Shown here piece by piece: positions 34,627 through 43,938 of a stretch of 51,677 bases of DNA. Source of the DNA: Sphingomonadales bacterium (lineage in GTDB: Bacteria > Pseudomonadota > Alphaproteobacteria > Sphingomonadales > Sphingomonadaceae); the NCBI GenBank assembly GCA_019750455.1, contig JAIEOM010000052.1:1-51677 (forward strand), read 5' to 3'. The notes under the pieces are model-generated. The model was given only the letters and a program-made list of their open reading frames with translations, was not told where the DNA came from and ran no database searches. Each line of letters opens with the position of its first letter. Position 1 is the stretch's first letter. The position numbers and the translations under genes were made by a program.

Positions 34627-35670
34627 TCAAGCGATGAGCTTGCCCAGCGAACGGGCGGTCATATCCACCATGGGGACAACCCGCGCATAATTCAACCGCG
34701 TGGGGCCGATCACGCCCAGCACGCCGACCACGCGGCCCTCGCGATCGCGGTAGGGCGAAGCGATCACGCTGGAGCCGGACAGGGCGAAAAGGCGGTTCTC
34801 GGACCCGATGAAAATGCGCGTCGCCTCCGCCTCGCGCGCCGAATCGAGCAGTTCGGCGACCGACTGCTTGTTTTCGAGGTCTTCGAGCAGCATCCGAACC
34901 CGCTCGATATCGCCGATCGTGCTTTCATCGAGCAGGTTGGCCGCGCCGCGCACGATCAGCACGGGGCGCGCGGCGGCATCCTGGCTCCACACGGCAAGGC
35001 CGCGCTCGACCAGATCGCGCGAGGCATCGTCGAGCTGGGACTGGCCGGCGGAAATCTCCGCCCGCATTGCTGCTGCCGCTTCGGCCAGCGTGCGCCCGGC
35101 TAGCCGAGCGGTAATGTAGTTCGACGCCCGATCGAGCGCGCCGGGGCTCAATGCGCCGCCAATGGTGAGCACGCGGTTTTCCACCCCGCCATCCTCGCCC
35201 ACCAGCACTGCCAGCGCCCGCCCCTGCCCGAGATCGACCAAGCTGAACTGCGCAAGCCGCTGTTCGCGCGGGGCAACCAGCACCATGCCTGCCGCGCCCG
35301 AAAGGTCGGAAAGGATCGCGCTTGCCTGCTTCAATGCCGCCTCGACCGGCCCGGCCTCGGCCAGCCGCGCCTCGATCGCGGCTTGTTCCTGTGCGGTCGG
35401 CTCGGCGACGCGCATCATCCCGTCGACGAAGATGCGCAGACCTGCATCGGTCGGCATCCTTCCGGCGCTGGTATGCGGCGCGGCGAGCAGGCCCGCCATT
35501 TCCAGATCGGCCAGCACCGAACGGATCGAGGCGGGCGAGAGGTTCAGCGTGCCATCCGCCGCCAGTGTCTTGGAGCCGACCGGCTGCCCGCTCTCGATAT
35601 ATTCCTCCACCACCCTGCGAAAAATCTCGCGGGCGCGGGCAGTCAGTTCGGTGACGGGAAGCGAGGTCAT
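34627..35670 (-). CDS. hrcA: Heat-inducible transcription repressor HrcA
   Basis: Repressor of 347 residues that binds the CIRCE element. It has the N-terminal winged helix ([29 protein letters not shown]), the dimer and inserted GAF-like domains in the middle, and the C-terminal conserved [21 protein letters not shown]. The ATG at 35668-35670 fits the family. No CIRCE sequence is seen in the window, so its targets (usually groESL) lie elsewhere. It is divergent from rph. Confidence 0.95.
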   Translation of the reverse strand: MTSLPVTELTARAREIFRRVVEEYIESGQPVGSKTLAADGTLNLSPASIRSVLADLEMAGLLAAPHTSAGRMPTDAGLRIFVDGMMRVAEPTAQEQAAIEARLAEAGPVEAALKQASAILSDLSGAAGMVLVAPREQRLAQFSLVDLGQGRALAVLVGEDGGVENRVLTIGGALSPGALDRASNYITARLAGRTLAEAAAAMRAEISAGQSQLDDASRDLVERGLAVWSQDAAARPVLIVRGAANLLDESTIGDIERVRMLLEDLENKQSVAELLDSAREAEATRIFIGSENRLFALSGSSVIASPYRDREGRVVGVLGVIGPTRLNYARVVPMVDMTARSLGKLIA

Positions 35671-35677
35671 GGGGGCA

Positions 35678-35705
35678 ATCTTAGTCTTTGCGCTTGCCGC
35701 GACAA
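35678..35705 (-). promoter_or_regulatory. Possible hrcA promoter, near-leaderless
   Basis: On the minus strand TTGTCG (35700-35705), a 16-base spacer and TAAGAT (35678-35683) resemble a sigma-70 promoter. CTTG with an 18-base spacer to CTAAGAT also partly fits RpoH. The -10 box ends 7 bases before the hrcA ATG, so transcription would begin near the A of ATG, and the message would be leaderless. Confidence 0.4.
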
Positions 35706-35749
35706 GTGGCCCACGCCTAATGGCCGGCAAGCCTCAAACGGAGTTCCCC

Positions 35750-36463
35750 ATGCGCCCTTCAGGACGCGCGCCCGATGAAATGCGCGCCATCACCATCGAA
35801 ACCGGTTTCACCCGCCACGCCGAAGGATCGGTGCTGATCGGCTTCGGCGATACCAAGGTGCTGTGCACCGCGAGCGTCGAAAAGGGCGTCCCGCCATGGT
35901 TGCGCGGCAAGGGCGAAGGCTGGGTGACGGGCGAATATTCGATGCTGCCCCGCGCCACCCACACCCGCGGCGCGCGCGAGGCGGCCAAGGGCAAGCAATC
36001 GGGCCGCACGCAGGAAATCCAGCGGCTTATCGGCAGGTCGCTTCGCGCCGTGGTCGATCTGCAAAAGCTCGGCGAGCGGCAGATCACGCTCGATTGCGAC
36101 GTGATACAGGCCGACGGCGGCACGCGCACCGCCGCCATCTCGGGGGCGTGGATCGCGCTGCGTCTGGCCGTGAACGGCCTGATGGCATCGGGCGATATCA
36201 AGCACGATCCGATTCAGGCGCAGGTCGCCGGCATCTCCTGCGGCATCTTCAAGGGCACGCCGGTGCTCGACCTCGATTACGACGAGGATTCGAACGCCGA
36301 GGCCGATGGCAATTTCGTGCTGCTGTCGGGCGGCAAGATCGCCGAGGTGCAGGCCACCGCCGAGGGCGCGACCTATGACGAGGAAGGCCTCCTGCGCCTC
36401 CTGCGCCTCGCCCGCATCGGCTGCGACCGGATCTTTGCCGCGCAAGCGGACGCGGTGAAGTAG
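35750..36463 (+). CDS. rph: Ribonuclease PH
   Basis: Phosphorolytic 3'-5' exoribonuclease of 237 residues that trims tRNA 3' ends. The sequence shows the RNase PH core: [56 protein letters not shown] and [15 protein letters not shown]. The start [14 protein letters not shown] at 35750 is family-like. The gene lies one base upstream of rdgB and diverges from hrcA. Confidence 0.97.
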   Translation: MRPSGRAPDEMRAITIETGFTRHAEGSVLIGFGDTKVLCTASVEKGVPPWLRGKGEGWVTGEYSMLPRATHTRGAREAAKGKQSGRTQEIQRLIGRSLRAVVDLQKLGERQITLDCDVIQADGGTRTAAISGAWIALRLAVNGLMASGDIKHDPIQAQVAGISCGIFKGTPVLDLDYDEDSNAEADGNFVLLSGGKIAEVQATAEGATYDEEGLLRLLRLARIGCDRIFAAQADAVK

Positions 36464-36464
36464 G

Positions 36465-37094
36465 ATGACCCGCCGCCTCGGCTCGGGCACGCTGGTGATT
36501 GCCACGCATAATGCGGGCAAGCTGAAGGAAATCGGCGCGCTGCTTGATCCTTACGGGGTCAAGTGCATTTCCGCCGGATCCCTCGGCCTGCCCGAGCCTG
36601 CCGAGACGGGAACCACCTTCGCCCAGAACGCTCTGATCAAGGCGCGCGCTGCGGCGGAGGCTTCGGGCCTGGCGGCGCTGGCGGACGACAGCGGCCTTAG
36701 CGTCGCCGCGCTCGATGGTCGCCCCGGCGTCTACACCGCCGACTGGGCGGAACGTCAGTGGTTCGAGGGCGCTCCCGGGCGTGATTGGTACATGGCGATG
36801 GGCAAGGTCGAAGGGATGCTCGCCGAAAAGGGTCCCGATACAGACCGCTCCGCCGCCTTCCACTGCGTCCTCGCCATTGCCTGGCCCGACGGGGAAAACG
36901 CGGTCTACGAAGGGCGCTGCGATGGCAGCCTGACCTGGCCGCCGCGCGGGACCATGGGCTTCGGCTATGATCCCGTCTTCGTGCCCGAGGGCAGCGCGCA
37001 GACTTTTGCCGAGATCGCGCCGGAACAGAAGCACGCGATCAGCCACCGCGCCGATGCCTTTGCCAAGCTGGTTGCCGAACAGTTCGGCGCGTAA
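36465..37094 (+). CDS. rdgB: XTP/dITP diphosphatase (RdgB/HAM1)
   Basis: House-cleaning pyrophosphatase of 209 residues that removes non-canonical purine nucleotides. It has the N-terminal VIATHNAGKLKEI motif, FAQNALIKARAAAE, the metal site ALADDSGLSVAALDGRPGVY, and GFGYDPVFVPEG. The start follows the rph stop by a single base, so the two are co-translated. The stop lies one base from the stop of the convergent CAP-domain gene. Confidence 0.96.
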   Translation: MTRRLGSGTLVIATHNAGKLKEIGALLDPYGVKCISAGSLGLPEPAETGTTFAQNALIKARAAAEASGLAALADDSGLSVAALDGRPGVYTADWAERQWFEGAPGRDWYMAMGKVEGMLAEKGPDTDRSAAFHCVLAIAWPDGENAVYEGRCDGSLTWPPRGTMGFGYDPVFVPEGSAQTFAEIAPEQKHAISHRADAFAKLVAEQFGA

Positions 37095-37095
37095 C

Positions 37096-37668
37096 TCAGC
37101 GCCGCGACAGGCGGGGCCTGGGATCGAGACGGTAGCCCATCACGTTGCCCGCCGGCCAGTAGCGGCAGACCAGCACCTCGTGACGGTTGTTGACGGCTGT
37201 GGCGCAGCCGACCTCGCGCGTTTCGGGCCAGATGATCTGGGTGTAATGCCCGACATCGCTCCACCGCCCGGTCGTGGACACTTCAGGGAAGGTGCCGGGG
37301 CGGAAGATGCGCTTTTCGGCGATGAACAGGTCGATCATCTGCCACGGGGCGTATTTATCGCGCGTCCCCATCCACAGGTTCTCGCCCTGCCCCAGCGACG
37401 CGAGCTCCGGCGAGTGACGGAACTGCCCGCGCGCGGCGAGCTCTTCGGCCCAGTCTTGCGCATCGCGGCGCAGGGAATGGTTCCAGCGCAGCGGTTCGAG
37501 CCCCAGCGCTTTGCGTTCGGCATTGTGTTCGCCAAGCCATTCCTGCTCCGCCGGGAACAGAGGTCGCTGGCTATCGCTGCGTTCTTGCGGCAGGGCGGGC
37601 GCGGCTGCCATAAGCAGCGCGGCGCCTGTCAGGCGGGCGAACAAGGGCATGAAACGGGAGCTCCGCAT
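37096..37668 (-). CDS. CAP-domain (SCP-like) secreted protein
   Basis: Secreted 190-residue CAP/SCP domain protein with a signal peptide (about 1-27, ending APALPQ). The core is LGEHNAERKALGLEPLRWNHSL, with SPELASLGQGENL, the signature GHYTQIIWPETREVGCA and CRYWPAGNVMGY. The CAP pocket histidine is in GHYTQ. The function in bacteria is unclear, with envelope or calcium/sterol-like binding proposed for relatives. The start at 37668 is preferred; MPLFARL at 37650 is also possible. It is transcribed opposite to rdgB and hemW. Confidence 0.85.
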   Translation of the reverse strand: MRSSRFMPLFARLTGAALLMAAAPALPQERSDSQRPLFPAEQEWLGEHNAERKALGLEPLRWNHSLRRDAQDWAEELAARGQFRHSPELASLGQGENLWMGTRDKYAPWQMIDLFIAEKRIFRPGTFPEVSTTGRWSDVGHYTQIIWPETREVGCATAVNNRHEVLVCRYWPAGNVMGYRLDPRPRLSRR

Positions 37669-37716
37669 GATGTGTGTGTATCTGCCAACGGTTAAGCGGG
37701 GCTGAAAATTCCATCC

Positions 37717-38868
37717 GTGGCGCGCGCGCTTTACATCCACTGGCCGTTCTGTGCGAAAAAGTGCCCCTATTGCGATTTCAACTCGCATGTGCGCGAGGGC
37801 GTGGATGTGGCTGCATGGCAGGCCGCACTGATCGCCGACATGCGCGCCGAGGCGGCGGTGGTGGGTGGCGAGACGCTGACCTCGATCTTTTTCGGCGGCG
37901 GCACCCCTTCGCTGATGCCCCCTGCCCTTGTGGCGGCGCTGCTGGCCGAGGCGGAGCGGCTGTGGGGCTTCGATCCGGGGATTGAGATCACGCTGGAAGC
38001 CAACCCTTCCTCGGTCGAAGCGGCGAATTTCGCGTCGCTGGCGGCGGCGGGGATCAACCGGGTGTCGCTGGGGGTGCAATCGCTCGACGATGCAGAACTG
38101 CGCTTCCTCGGGCGGCTTCACGGCGCGGACGAAGCGCTGCGGGCGCTGGTGACGGCGCAGGACCATTTCGCCCGGGTCAGCTTCGACATGATCTACGCCC
38201 TGCCGGGCCACACGCCCGAATTGTGGGAGGCGCGGCTGACGCGGGCGCTGGGGTTCGGCACGGGGCACATGTCGCTCTACCAGCTCACCATCGAGCCCGG
38301 CACGCGCTTTGCCAGCGACGTGCGGCGCGGGCGTCTGGTGCCGCTGGACGATGATGCCGCTGCCCAACTTTTCGACATCACTCAGGAACTGTCCCTAGCC
38401 GCCGGTCTGCCTGCCTATGAAACGAGCAACCACGCCCGGCCGGGTGAGGAAAGCCGCCACAACCTCGCCTATTGGCGCTATCAGGATTACGCCGGGATCG
38501 GCCCCGGCGCCCACGGTCGGCGCGGCGGCGTGGCAACGGTGCGGCACAAGAAGCCCGAGAACTTCCTTGCTGCGGTCGCAGGTCAGGGGGATGGCATTGC
38601 CGAGGCCCGCGCCCTTGCCGTTTCCGATCAGGCCGCCGAGGCGCTGTTGATGGGACTGCGCCTGACCGAAGGCGTGGACATCGCGGCACTCTCGGCCCGC
38701 TTCGGTCTGCCGCGCGCCGGCCTGATCGAGGAGACTGCGCTCGCAAGGCTTGCAGACCTCGGGATGATGTGGGCCGAGGGTAACCGGATCGGGGTCATGC
38801 CCGAAGGGCGCGGCGTGCTGGACGCGCTGCTGGCCGAAGTGGTCGCCGATACGCTGGTCGCAGCATGA
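37717..38868 (+). CDS. hemW: HemW, radical-SAM heme chaperone
   Basis: HemW-like protein of 383 residues. The radical-SAM cysteine motif is C12-C16-C19 in FCAKKCPYCDFNSH, with the GGGTPSLM motif, LEANPSSVE, GVQSL and the later IGPGAHGRRGG typical of HemW. HemW inserts heme into target proteins, unlike the HemN coproporphyrinogen oxidase it resembles. The start is GTG at 37717; it lies 48 bases from the divergent CAP-domain gene. The stop overlaps xerC by 4 bases. Confidence 0.93.
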   Translation: MARALYIHWPFCAKKCPYCDFNSHVREGVDVAAWQAALIADMRAEAAVVGGETLTSIFFGGGTPSLMPPALVAALLAEAERLWGFDPGIEITLEANPSSVEAANFASLAAAGINRVSLGVQSLDDAELRFLGRLHGADEALRALVTAQDHFARVSFDMIYALPGHTPELWEARLTRALGFGTGHMSLYQLTIEPGTRFASDVRRGRLVPLDDDAAAQLFDITQELSLAAGLPAYETSNHARPGEESRHNLAYWRYQDYAGIGPGAHGRRGGVATVRHKKPENFLAAVAGQGDGIAEARALAVSDQAAEALLMGLRLTEGVDIAALSARFGLPRAGLIEETALARLADLGMMWAEGNRIGVMPEGRGVLDALLAEVVADTLVAA

Positions 38869-39755
38869 GCGCTGGCGATCTGGTCGAGGCATGGCGGGCG
38901 CATCTGGCCGACAGTCGTCGCCGATCGCCCCACACCGTGCGCGCCTATGTTGCTGCCGCCGCGCGCCTGGTGGCGGCACAGGACTGCGCGGACTGGCCGG
39001 ATGTTGCACAGATCGAGGCCCACCACCTTCGCGCCCATCTCGCGGAACGCCGTGCCCAAGGATTGGGCAATGCCAGCACCGCGCGCGAGCTGTCGGCGCT
39101 CAAGGCCTTCATCGCCTATGCCCGCCTGCAGGCCGGGGACCCGGACCCCGCCCCGCCCCGCGTCAGAGGCCCGCGCCTGAAGAAAGGCCTTCCCCGCCCG
39201 GTCACTCCGGACGAGGCGAGCAATCTGGTCGATTTCGTCAATGACTTTGCCCAGACCGACTGGATCGGCGCGCGCGACCGGGCGGTGCTGCTGCTGCTCT
39301 ACGGATCGGGTCTGCGTATCGCCGAGGCACTTTCGCTGACCGGGCGCGACAAGGAGCCGGGCGAAGTGCTGATGGTGACCGGCAAGGGCGGGAAGCAGCG
39401 GATGGTGCCGGTTCTGCCGATCACACGCGCGGCGGTGGCGGAATATGCGAAGGCCTGCCCCTATCCCCTTGGCCCGTCCGAACCGCTGTTCCGCGGGGCC
39501 AAGGGCGGGCCGTTGTCGCCCGGCATGGTGCAGCGTGCGATGGCCAATGCCCGGCGCGCGCTGGGCCTGCCGGATACGGCGACGCCCCATGCGCTGCGGC
39601 ACTCCTTCGCCACGCACCTGCTGAGTGCGGGCGCGGACCTGAGGTCATTGCAGGAACTGCTGGGCCATGCATCGCTGGGATCGACCCAGATATACACCCG
39701 CGTCGATGCGGCGGCGCTGCTGGAGAATTACCGAAAGGCGCACCCCAGGGGTTAG
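38865..39755 (+). CDS. xerC: Tyrosine recombinase XerC
   Basis: Site-specific recombinase of 296 residues that resolves chromosome dimers at dif with XerD. The catalytic residues are intact: R151 (SGLRIAEAL), Lys in the GKGGKQR strand, H242-R245 (HALRHSF), H268 (LLGHASLG) and nucleophile Y277 (QIYTRVD). The N-terminal SAM-like core-binding domain is present. It begins inside the hemW stop (ATGA). Confidence 0.93.
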   Translation: MSAGDLVEAWRAHLADSRRRSPHTVRAYVAAAARLVAAQDCADWPDVAQIEAHHLRAHLAERRAQGLGNASTARELSALKAFIAYARLQAGDPDPAPPRVRGPRLKKGLPRPVTPDEASNLVDFVNDFAQTDWIGARDRAVLLLLYGSGLRIAEALSLTGRDKEPGEVLMVTGKGGKQRMVPVLPITRAAVAEYAKACPYPLGPSEPLFRGAKGGPLSPGMVQRAMANARRALGLPDTATPHALRHSFATHLLSAGADLRSLQELLGHASLGSTQIYTRVDAAALLENYRKAHPRG

Positions 39756-39775
39756 GCGGCACGGGTGATGCCCGG

Positions 39776-40393
39776 TCACTCGCCCTTTTCGTGCGCCTCG
39801 ACCGGCTTCCACGTGACCACGCGGTAGATATAGAACGCGACGCCCGCGAGCACGAAGGCAACCACGCCGTAACCGGCCAGCTTCTCGAACCGGTCCACCA
39901 GCGGCGCGGCGGCCTGTCCGCCGAAGATCAGCACTGCGTTCCAGATCGCCGAGCCGAGCGCGGTGAACAGCACGAAGCGCCACAGCTTCATCTTGGCAAG
40001 GCCCGCCGGCAGCGAGACGATGGTGCGCAGGATCGGCGAGAAGCGCAGCAGGAACACGATCCAGTCGCCATATTTGCGGAAGATGTCGCGCGCCTTGGTG
40101 AATTCGTCCCATTCGAAGGTCAGCCAGCGGCCCCAGCGGTCGATGATCGCCTTCAGCTGCTCCTCGCTCCAGCGCACGCCGATCCAGTACCAGAACAGGT
40201 TGCCCGCGACCGTGCCGGCCGTGGCGACCAGCCACACGGTGAGGAAAGTCATTTCGCCCTTGGCCACCAGCACGCCGGCCCCGCCCATGATCACCTCTGA
40301 CGGGATCGGGGGGAAAATGTTCTCGGCCGCCATCAGCAGGAAAATGCCGATGTAGCCGCCCTTGTTGAGCAGTTCGAGAAGGAAGGCGGTCAT
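39776..40393 (-). CDS. DedA family membrane protein
   Basis: Inner-membrane protein of 205 residues. It has the DedA/SNARE-associated (VTT) domain, with the motif ENIFPPIPSEVIMGGAGVLV near the start, and FLLRFSPILRTIVSLPAGLAKM, a typical F/Y-R-hydrophobic-P-G stretch. About four hydrophobic spans are visible. DedA proteins are lipid flippases or scramblases and support envelope homeostasis. The start MTAFLLELLNKG at 40393 is preferred over a longer frame of low family match. Confidence 0.9.
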   Translation of the reverse strand: MTAFLLELLNKGGYIGIFLLMAAENIFPPIPSEVIMGGAGVLVAKGEMTFLTVWLVATAGTVAGNLFWYWIGVRWSEEQLKAIIDRWGRWLTFEWDEFTKARDIFRKYGDWIVFLLRFSPILRTIVSLPAGLAKMKLWRFVLFTALGSAIWNAVLIFGGQAAAPLVDRFEKLAGYGVVAFVLAGVAFYIYRVVTWKPVEAHEKGE

Positions 40394-40433
40394 GCTTGTC
40401 CAGTCGGGTGTTTGCGGGTTCTGGGGCGGGGGG

Positions 40434-41402
40434 TCAGGCGCCATCGCGGCGCTCGGCCAGGCGCCGTTCGATCGCATCCCAGATCATGCCCGCCGTATCA
40501 GTGTTGTTGAACCGGTCAATCGCCACGATGCCGGTGGGCGAGGTCACGTTGATCTCGGTCAGCCACTTACCCCCGATCACGTCGATGCCAACGAAGGTGA
40601 GGCCCAGCCGTTTCAGATCCGGGCCGAGCGCCGCGCAGATCTCCTGTTCGGCCTGCGTCAGCTGCGTGGGCTGGGCGCTGCCGCCCATCGCAAGGTTGCT
40701 GCGGAACTCGCCCTCGCCCGGAATGCGGTTGATCGCGCCGGCGATTTCCCCGTCGATCAGCACGATGCGCTTGTCGCCCTTGGCAACCTCGGGGAGGAAG
40801 GGCTGGACCATGTGCGGTTCGGGCCAGGTCTGGTTGAACACCTCGAACAGCGCGGTGAGGTTTTCGCCGTTTTCGCCGATGCGGAAGATCGCCTTGCCGC
40901 CGTTGCCGTGGATCGGCTTGACGACGATCGCGCCATGCTTGTCCATGAAGCGCCGCACCTCGTCCACGCTGCGGGTCACCAGCGTCGGCGGCATGAAGCG
41001 GCGGTAGTTCAGCACCATCACCTTTTCGGGCGAATTGCGGACATTGGCCGGATCATTGACCACCAGCGTTTCCGCCGCGATCCGCTCCAGCAAGTGGGTG
41101 GCGGTGATGTAGCCCATGTGAAAGGGCGGATCCTGCCGCATCAGCACCACATCTACATCCTTGCCGAGATCGAGCCGGACCTGATCGCCGCGCCGGAAGT
41201 GGTCGCCCTCGACCCGCTGCAGCGTCACCGGGAAGGCGTGGGCGAACAGGCGGTCATCCTCGTCAAGTGTCAGGCTTTCGACGTGATATTCATAGACCGC
41301 ATAGCCCCGCGCCTGCGCTGCCAGCATCAGCGCGAAGGAGCTGTCGCCCGCGATATTGATCCGGTCGATGGGGTCCATCTGGACGGCTACGCGCAAGGTC
41401 AT
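40434..41402 (-). CDS. gshB: Glutathione synthase
   Basis: ATP-grasp enzyme of 322 residues joining gamma-glutamylcysteine and glycine. The start MTLRVAVQMDPIDRINIAGD is family-typical. ATP-grasp residues appear in VVKPIHGNGGKAIFR and NVTSPTGIVAIDRFN. Glutathione is the main thiol of proteobacteria. It lies between dedA and yraN in the same orientation. Confidence 0.96.
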   Translation of the reverse strand: MTLRVAVQMDPIDRINIAGDSSFALMLAAQARGYAVYEYHVESLTLDEDDRLFAHAFPVTLQRVEGDHFRRGDQVRLDLGKDVDVVLMRQDPPFHMGYITATHLLERIAAETLVVNDPANVRNSPEKVMVLNYRRFMPPTLVTRSVDEVRRFMDKHGAIVVKPIHGNGGKAIFRIGENGENLTALFEVFNQTWPEPHMVQPFLPEVAKGDKRIVLIDGEIAGAINRIPGEGEFRSNLAMGGSAQPTQLTQAEQEICAALGPDLKRLGLTFVGIDVIGGKWLTEINVTSPTGIVAIDRFNNTDTAGMIWDAIERRLAERRDGA

Positions 41403-41423
41403 TCACTCAACTCCGAGGGGGGA

Positions 41424-41798
41424 TCAGCCAAACGGCATCCATGCGTTTTCGATGTGGGTGGGTTTGCGCCCCGGTGCAAGCAGGAGCGCATCGATGCGGA
41501 TATCCTCGCCCTGCGTCGCGTAATCCTGCCAGACGATCTCGACCGCCGCAGCCACGCGGGCGAGGCGGCGTTCGTCAATGGCATCGGCGAGGCTTGCGGC
41601 CTGCGCGCGCCATTTGACCTCGACAAAGGCGACGAGGCCGGTGCGCTTGGCGACCAGATCAATCTCGCCCGCCTTGGTCTTGACCCGCTCGGCGACGATC
41701 TGCCAGCCGTTCTGGGCGAGAAACATCGCGGCTTCGGCCTCGCCTTCGCGGCCGCGCTGGTCGGCCTCGTGCCGGTCCCGAGGCGACCGCGCAGTCAT
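41424..41798 (-). CDS. yraN: UPF0102/YraN family protein
   Basis: Endonuclease-like 124-residue protein of unknown function. The PD-(D/E)XK-like core is intact: GEIDLVAKRTGLVAFVEVKWR, with DIRIDALLL later. It has the characteristic N-terminal RGREGEAEAAMFLAQNGWQI. Its start overlaps the rsmI stop by 4 bases, as in many genomes where yraN follows rsmI. Confidence 0.9.
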   Translation of the reverse strand: MTARSPRDRHEADQRGREGEAEAAMFLAQNGWQIVAERVKTKAGEIDLVAKRTGLVAFVEVKWRAQAASLADAIDERRLARVAAAVEIVWQDYATQGEDIRIDALLLAPGRKPTHIENAWMPFG

Positions 41799-42667
41799 TC
41801 GCCCTTCAGCTCCAGCGCGCGGGCATACAACGTCGCGCGGTCGATGCCGGTCGCCTTCGCAACGATCCCGGCTGCCTTGCCCGGCCCCGCCTCGGCCAGT
41901 GCGGCTTTAAGGAGCGCGTCGGTATCGAGCACCGGCGCCTCGCTGTCGGACAGAGGCCCGATCAGCAGCACGATCTCGCCCTTGGGCGGGTGCGCGGCGT
42001 AGTGCGCGGCGAGGGCCGCGGCGGTGCCGGTGCGGCATTCCTCGTGGAGCTTGGTCAACTCGCGCGCGACTGCCACTTCGCGTTCCGGCCACAACCCGGC
42101 AATCGCCAGCAGCGAGCGTTCGAGCCGGGGTGCGGTTTCATAGAACACCAGCGTCGCCGCCACACCCGCCAGCCCTTCGAGCGCCTCGGTCCGCGCCTTG
42201 TCCTTCACGGGGAGGAAGCCTGCAAACAGGAAGCGGTCAGACGGCAGCCCCGCCATCGCCAGCGCCGAAACGGCGGCGCATGCGCCCGGAATGCTCGTCA
42301 CCATGACGCCGGCCGCGCGTGCTTCACGCACCAGACGATAGCCCGGATCGGAGATCAGCGGCGTGCCCGCGTCGGATACCAGCACAACCGGTGCCTGCCT
42401 CGCCTCGTCGATCACCCGGGCGCGGGTTTCGGGCGGCGCATGATCGTCCAGCCGCTGGAGCCGGCCCTTGATCCCGTAATGTTTCAACAACTTGCCGGTA
42501 ACGCGCGTATCCTCGCAGGAGATCATTGCCGCGCCCTGCAGCACGGCCAGCGCGCGCAAGGTGATGTCGCCAAGATTGCCAATCGGGGTCGCAAGGATAT
42601 ACAGCCCGGCTACGGGTTCCCACGCGGGAAGGGATGGAAGCGCCTCGGGTTTCACACGAGGGCTCAT
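41795..42667 (-). CDS. rsmI: 16S rRNA (cytidine(1402)-2'-O)-methyltransferase
   Basis: Methyltransferase of about 290 residues, tetrapyrrole-methylase fold. The sequence LYILATPIGNLGDITLRALAVL is the signature, with CEDTRVTGKLLKHYGI, SDAGTPLISDPGYRLV and SIPGACAAVSALAMAGLPSDRF. The ATG at 42667 (MSPRVKPEAL) is a likely start; one at 42691 is open. The divergent LppC-like gene starts at 42694, leaving a very short shared region. Confidence 0.95.
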   Translation of the reverse strand: MSPRVKPEALPSLPAWEPVAGLYILATPIGNLGDITLRALAVLQGAAMISCEDTRVTGKLLKHYGIKGRLQRLDDHAPPETRARVIDEARQAPVVLVSDAGTPLISDPGYRLVREARAAGVMVTSIPGACAAVSALAMAGLPSDRFLFAGFLPVKDKARTEALEGLAGVAATLVFYETAPRLERSLLAIAGLWPEREVAVARELTKLHEECRTGTAAALAAHYAAHPPKGEIVLLIGPLSDSEAPVLDTDALLKAALAEAGPGKAAGIVAKATGIDRATLYARALELKGE

Positions 42668-42693
42668 GGCGCACAGCTGAGGGGTCGGCAAGA

Positions 42694-43881
42694 ATGAAGC
42701 TTCAGGATCGGGTGAATTGGGCCGTTTTGCGCCAATTGCGGGCGCGCAACATGGCGATGGCAGGCGCGGCGATGCTGGCGGCGGGGTGCGCGGTCGTGCC
42801 CAAGACCGCCCCGCCCCCGGTTGCGCCTCCGCCCGCGCCCGAGCCTTCGGCCACCGCGCTGCCCACGGACACCGGCCGCCACCGCATCGCGCTGCTGGTG
42901 CCGCTATCGGGCGATACCGCCGCGGTCGGGCAGGCGATTGCCAATGCGACCACCATGGCGCTGCTTGATACGGGCGCGGATAATCTGCGCATCACCACCT
43001 ATGATACCTCCGCCGGGATCGGAGGCGCGGCGCAGAAGGCGATTGCCGACGGGAACAAGCTGATCCTCGGCCCGCTGACCGCCGATGCCGTGCCCGCGGT
43101 GCAGATGGCGGCGCGTCCGGCGGGTGTTCCGGTGATCGCCTTTGCCAATGATGCCTCGGTCGCCAGCGCGGACGTCTTCGTGATCGGCCACCTGCCAGAA
43201 CAATCGATCCGGCGCTCGGTGCAATACGCTCGCACCAAGGGCGCGGCGCGTTTCGCCGTTCTCGCGCCCGAGGGTGATTACGGCACCCGCGCGGTCTCCT
43301 CGCTGGAGAACGCCCTGCGCGATTATGGCGGATCGCTGGTGCGCAAGGAAAGCTATGCGCGCGGCAACACCTCGATCGTCAGCGCGGCTGCGCGCCTGCG
43401 CGGTGCGGGCGGCTATGACACGGTGCTGATTGCGGATTCCGCGCGTCTCGGTGTCGATGCCGCGGGCGAGATCAACAAGTCTTCCCGCAACCGCTCCCGC
43501 ATTCTCGGGACCGAATTGTGGAGCGGCGAGCAGTCCGTGACGCGCGCGCCTGGGCTGGAGGGGGCGCTGTTCGCGGCAGTATCCGACCAGCGCTACGCCC
43601 GCTTTGCCGATAGCTACAACACCCGCTTCGGCAACCAGCCCTACCGTGTGGCGACGCTGGGCTATGATGCGGTGCTGCTGACCTTGCGGGTCGCGCGCGA
43701 CTGGAAGGTCGGCGCGCCCTTCCCCAAGAACGAGCTGTATGATCGCGGCGGCTTCCTTGGCGTGGATGGCGCGTTCCGCTTTGCCCGCAACGGCGTGGTC
43801 GAACGCGCGCTGGAAGTGCGCGAGATCAGGGGCGGCGAGGTCACCCCGGTCGATCCGGCACCGACGGGCTTCGGCAAGTGA
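42694..43881 (+). CDS. LppC/LpoA-like penicillin-binding protein activator
   Basis: Periplasmic lipoprotein of 395 residues. The lipobox is MLAAGCAV (cysteine near residue 32), with a Pro-rich linker (PPPVAPPPAPEPS). The rest is a periplasmic-binding-protein fold: RIALLVPLSGDTAAVGQAIAN, LILGPLTADAVPAV, IAFANDASVASADVFV and FAVLAPEGDYGTRAV. In E. coli the LpoA relative activates PBP1A; the same role here is inferred from the family and from its classic position divergent to rsmI. ATG at 42694. Confidence 0.88.
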   Translation: MKLQDRVNWAVLRQLRARNMAMAGAAMLAAGCAVVPKTAPPPVAPPPAPEPSATALPTDTGRHRIALLVPLSGDTAAVGQAIANATTMALLDTGADNLRITTYDTSAGIGGAAQKAIADGNKLILGPLTADAVPAVQMAARPAGVPVIAFANDASVASADVFVIGHLPEQSIRRSVQYARTKGAARFAVLAPEGDYGTRAVSSLENALRDYGGSLVRKESYARGNTSIVSAAARLRGAGGYDTVLIADSARLGVDAAGEINKSSRNRSRILGTELWSGEQSVTRAPGLEGALFAAVSDQRYARFADSYNTRFGNQPYRVATLGYDAVLLTLRVARDWKVGAPFPKNELYDRGGFLGVDGAFRFARNGVVERALEVREIRGGEVTPVDPAPTGFGK

Positions 43882-43938
43882 GTATAATCGCTGGGGGTGG
43901 CTTGTGAGGCACGCGCGCGCGGCCCTATAACCGCGCGC

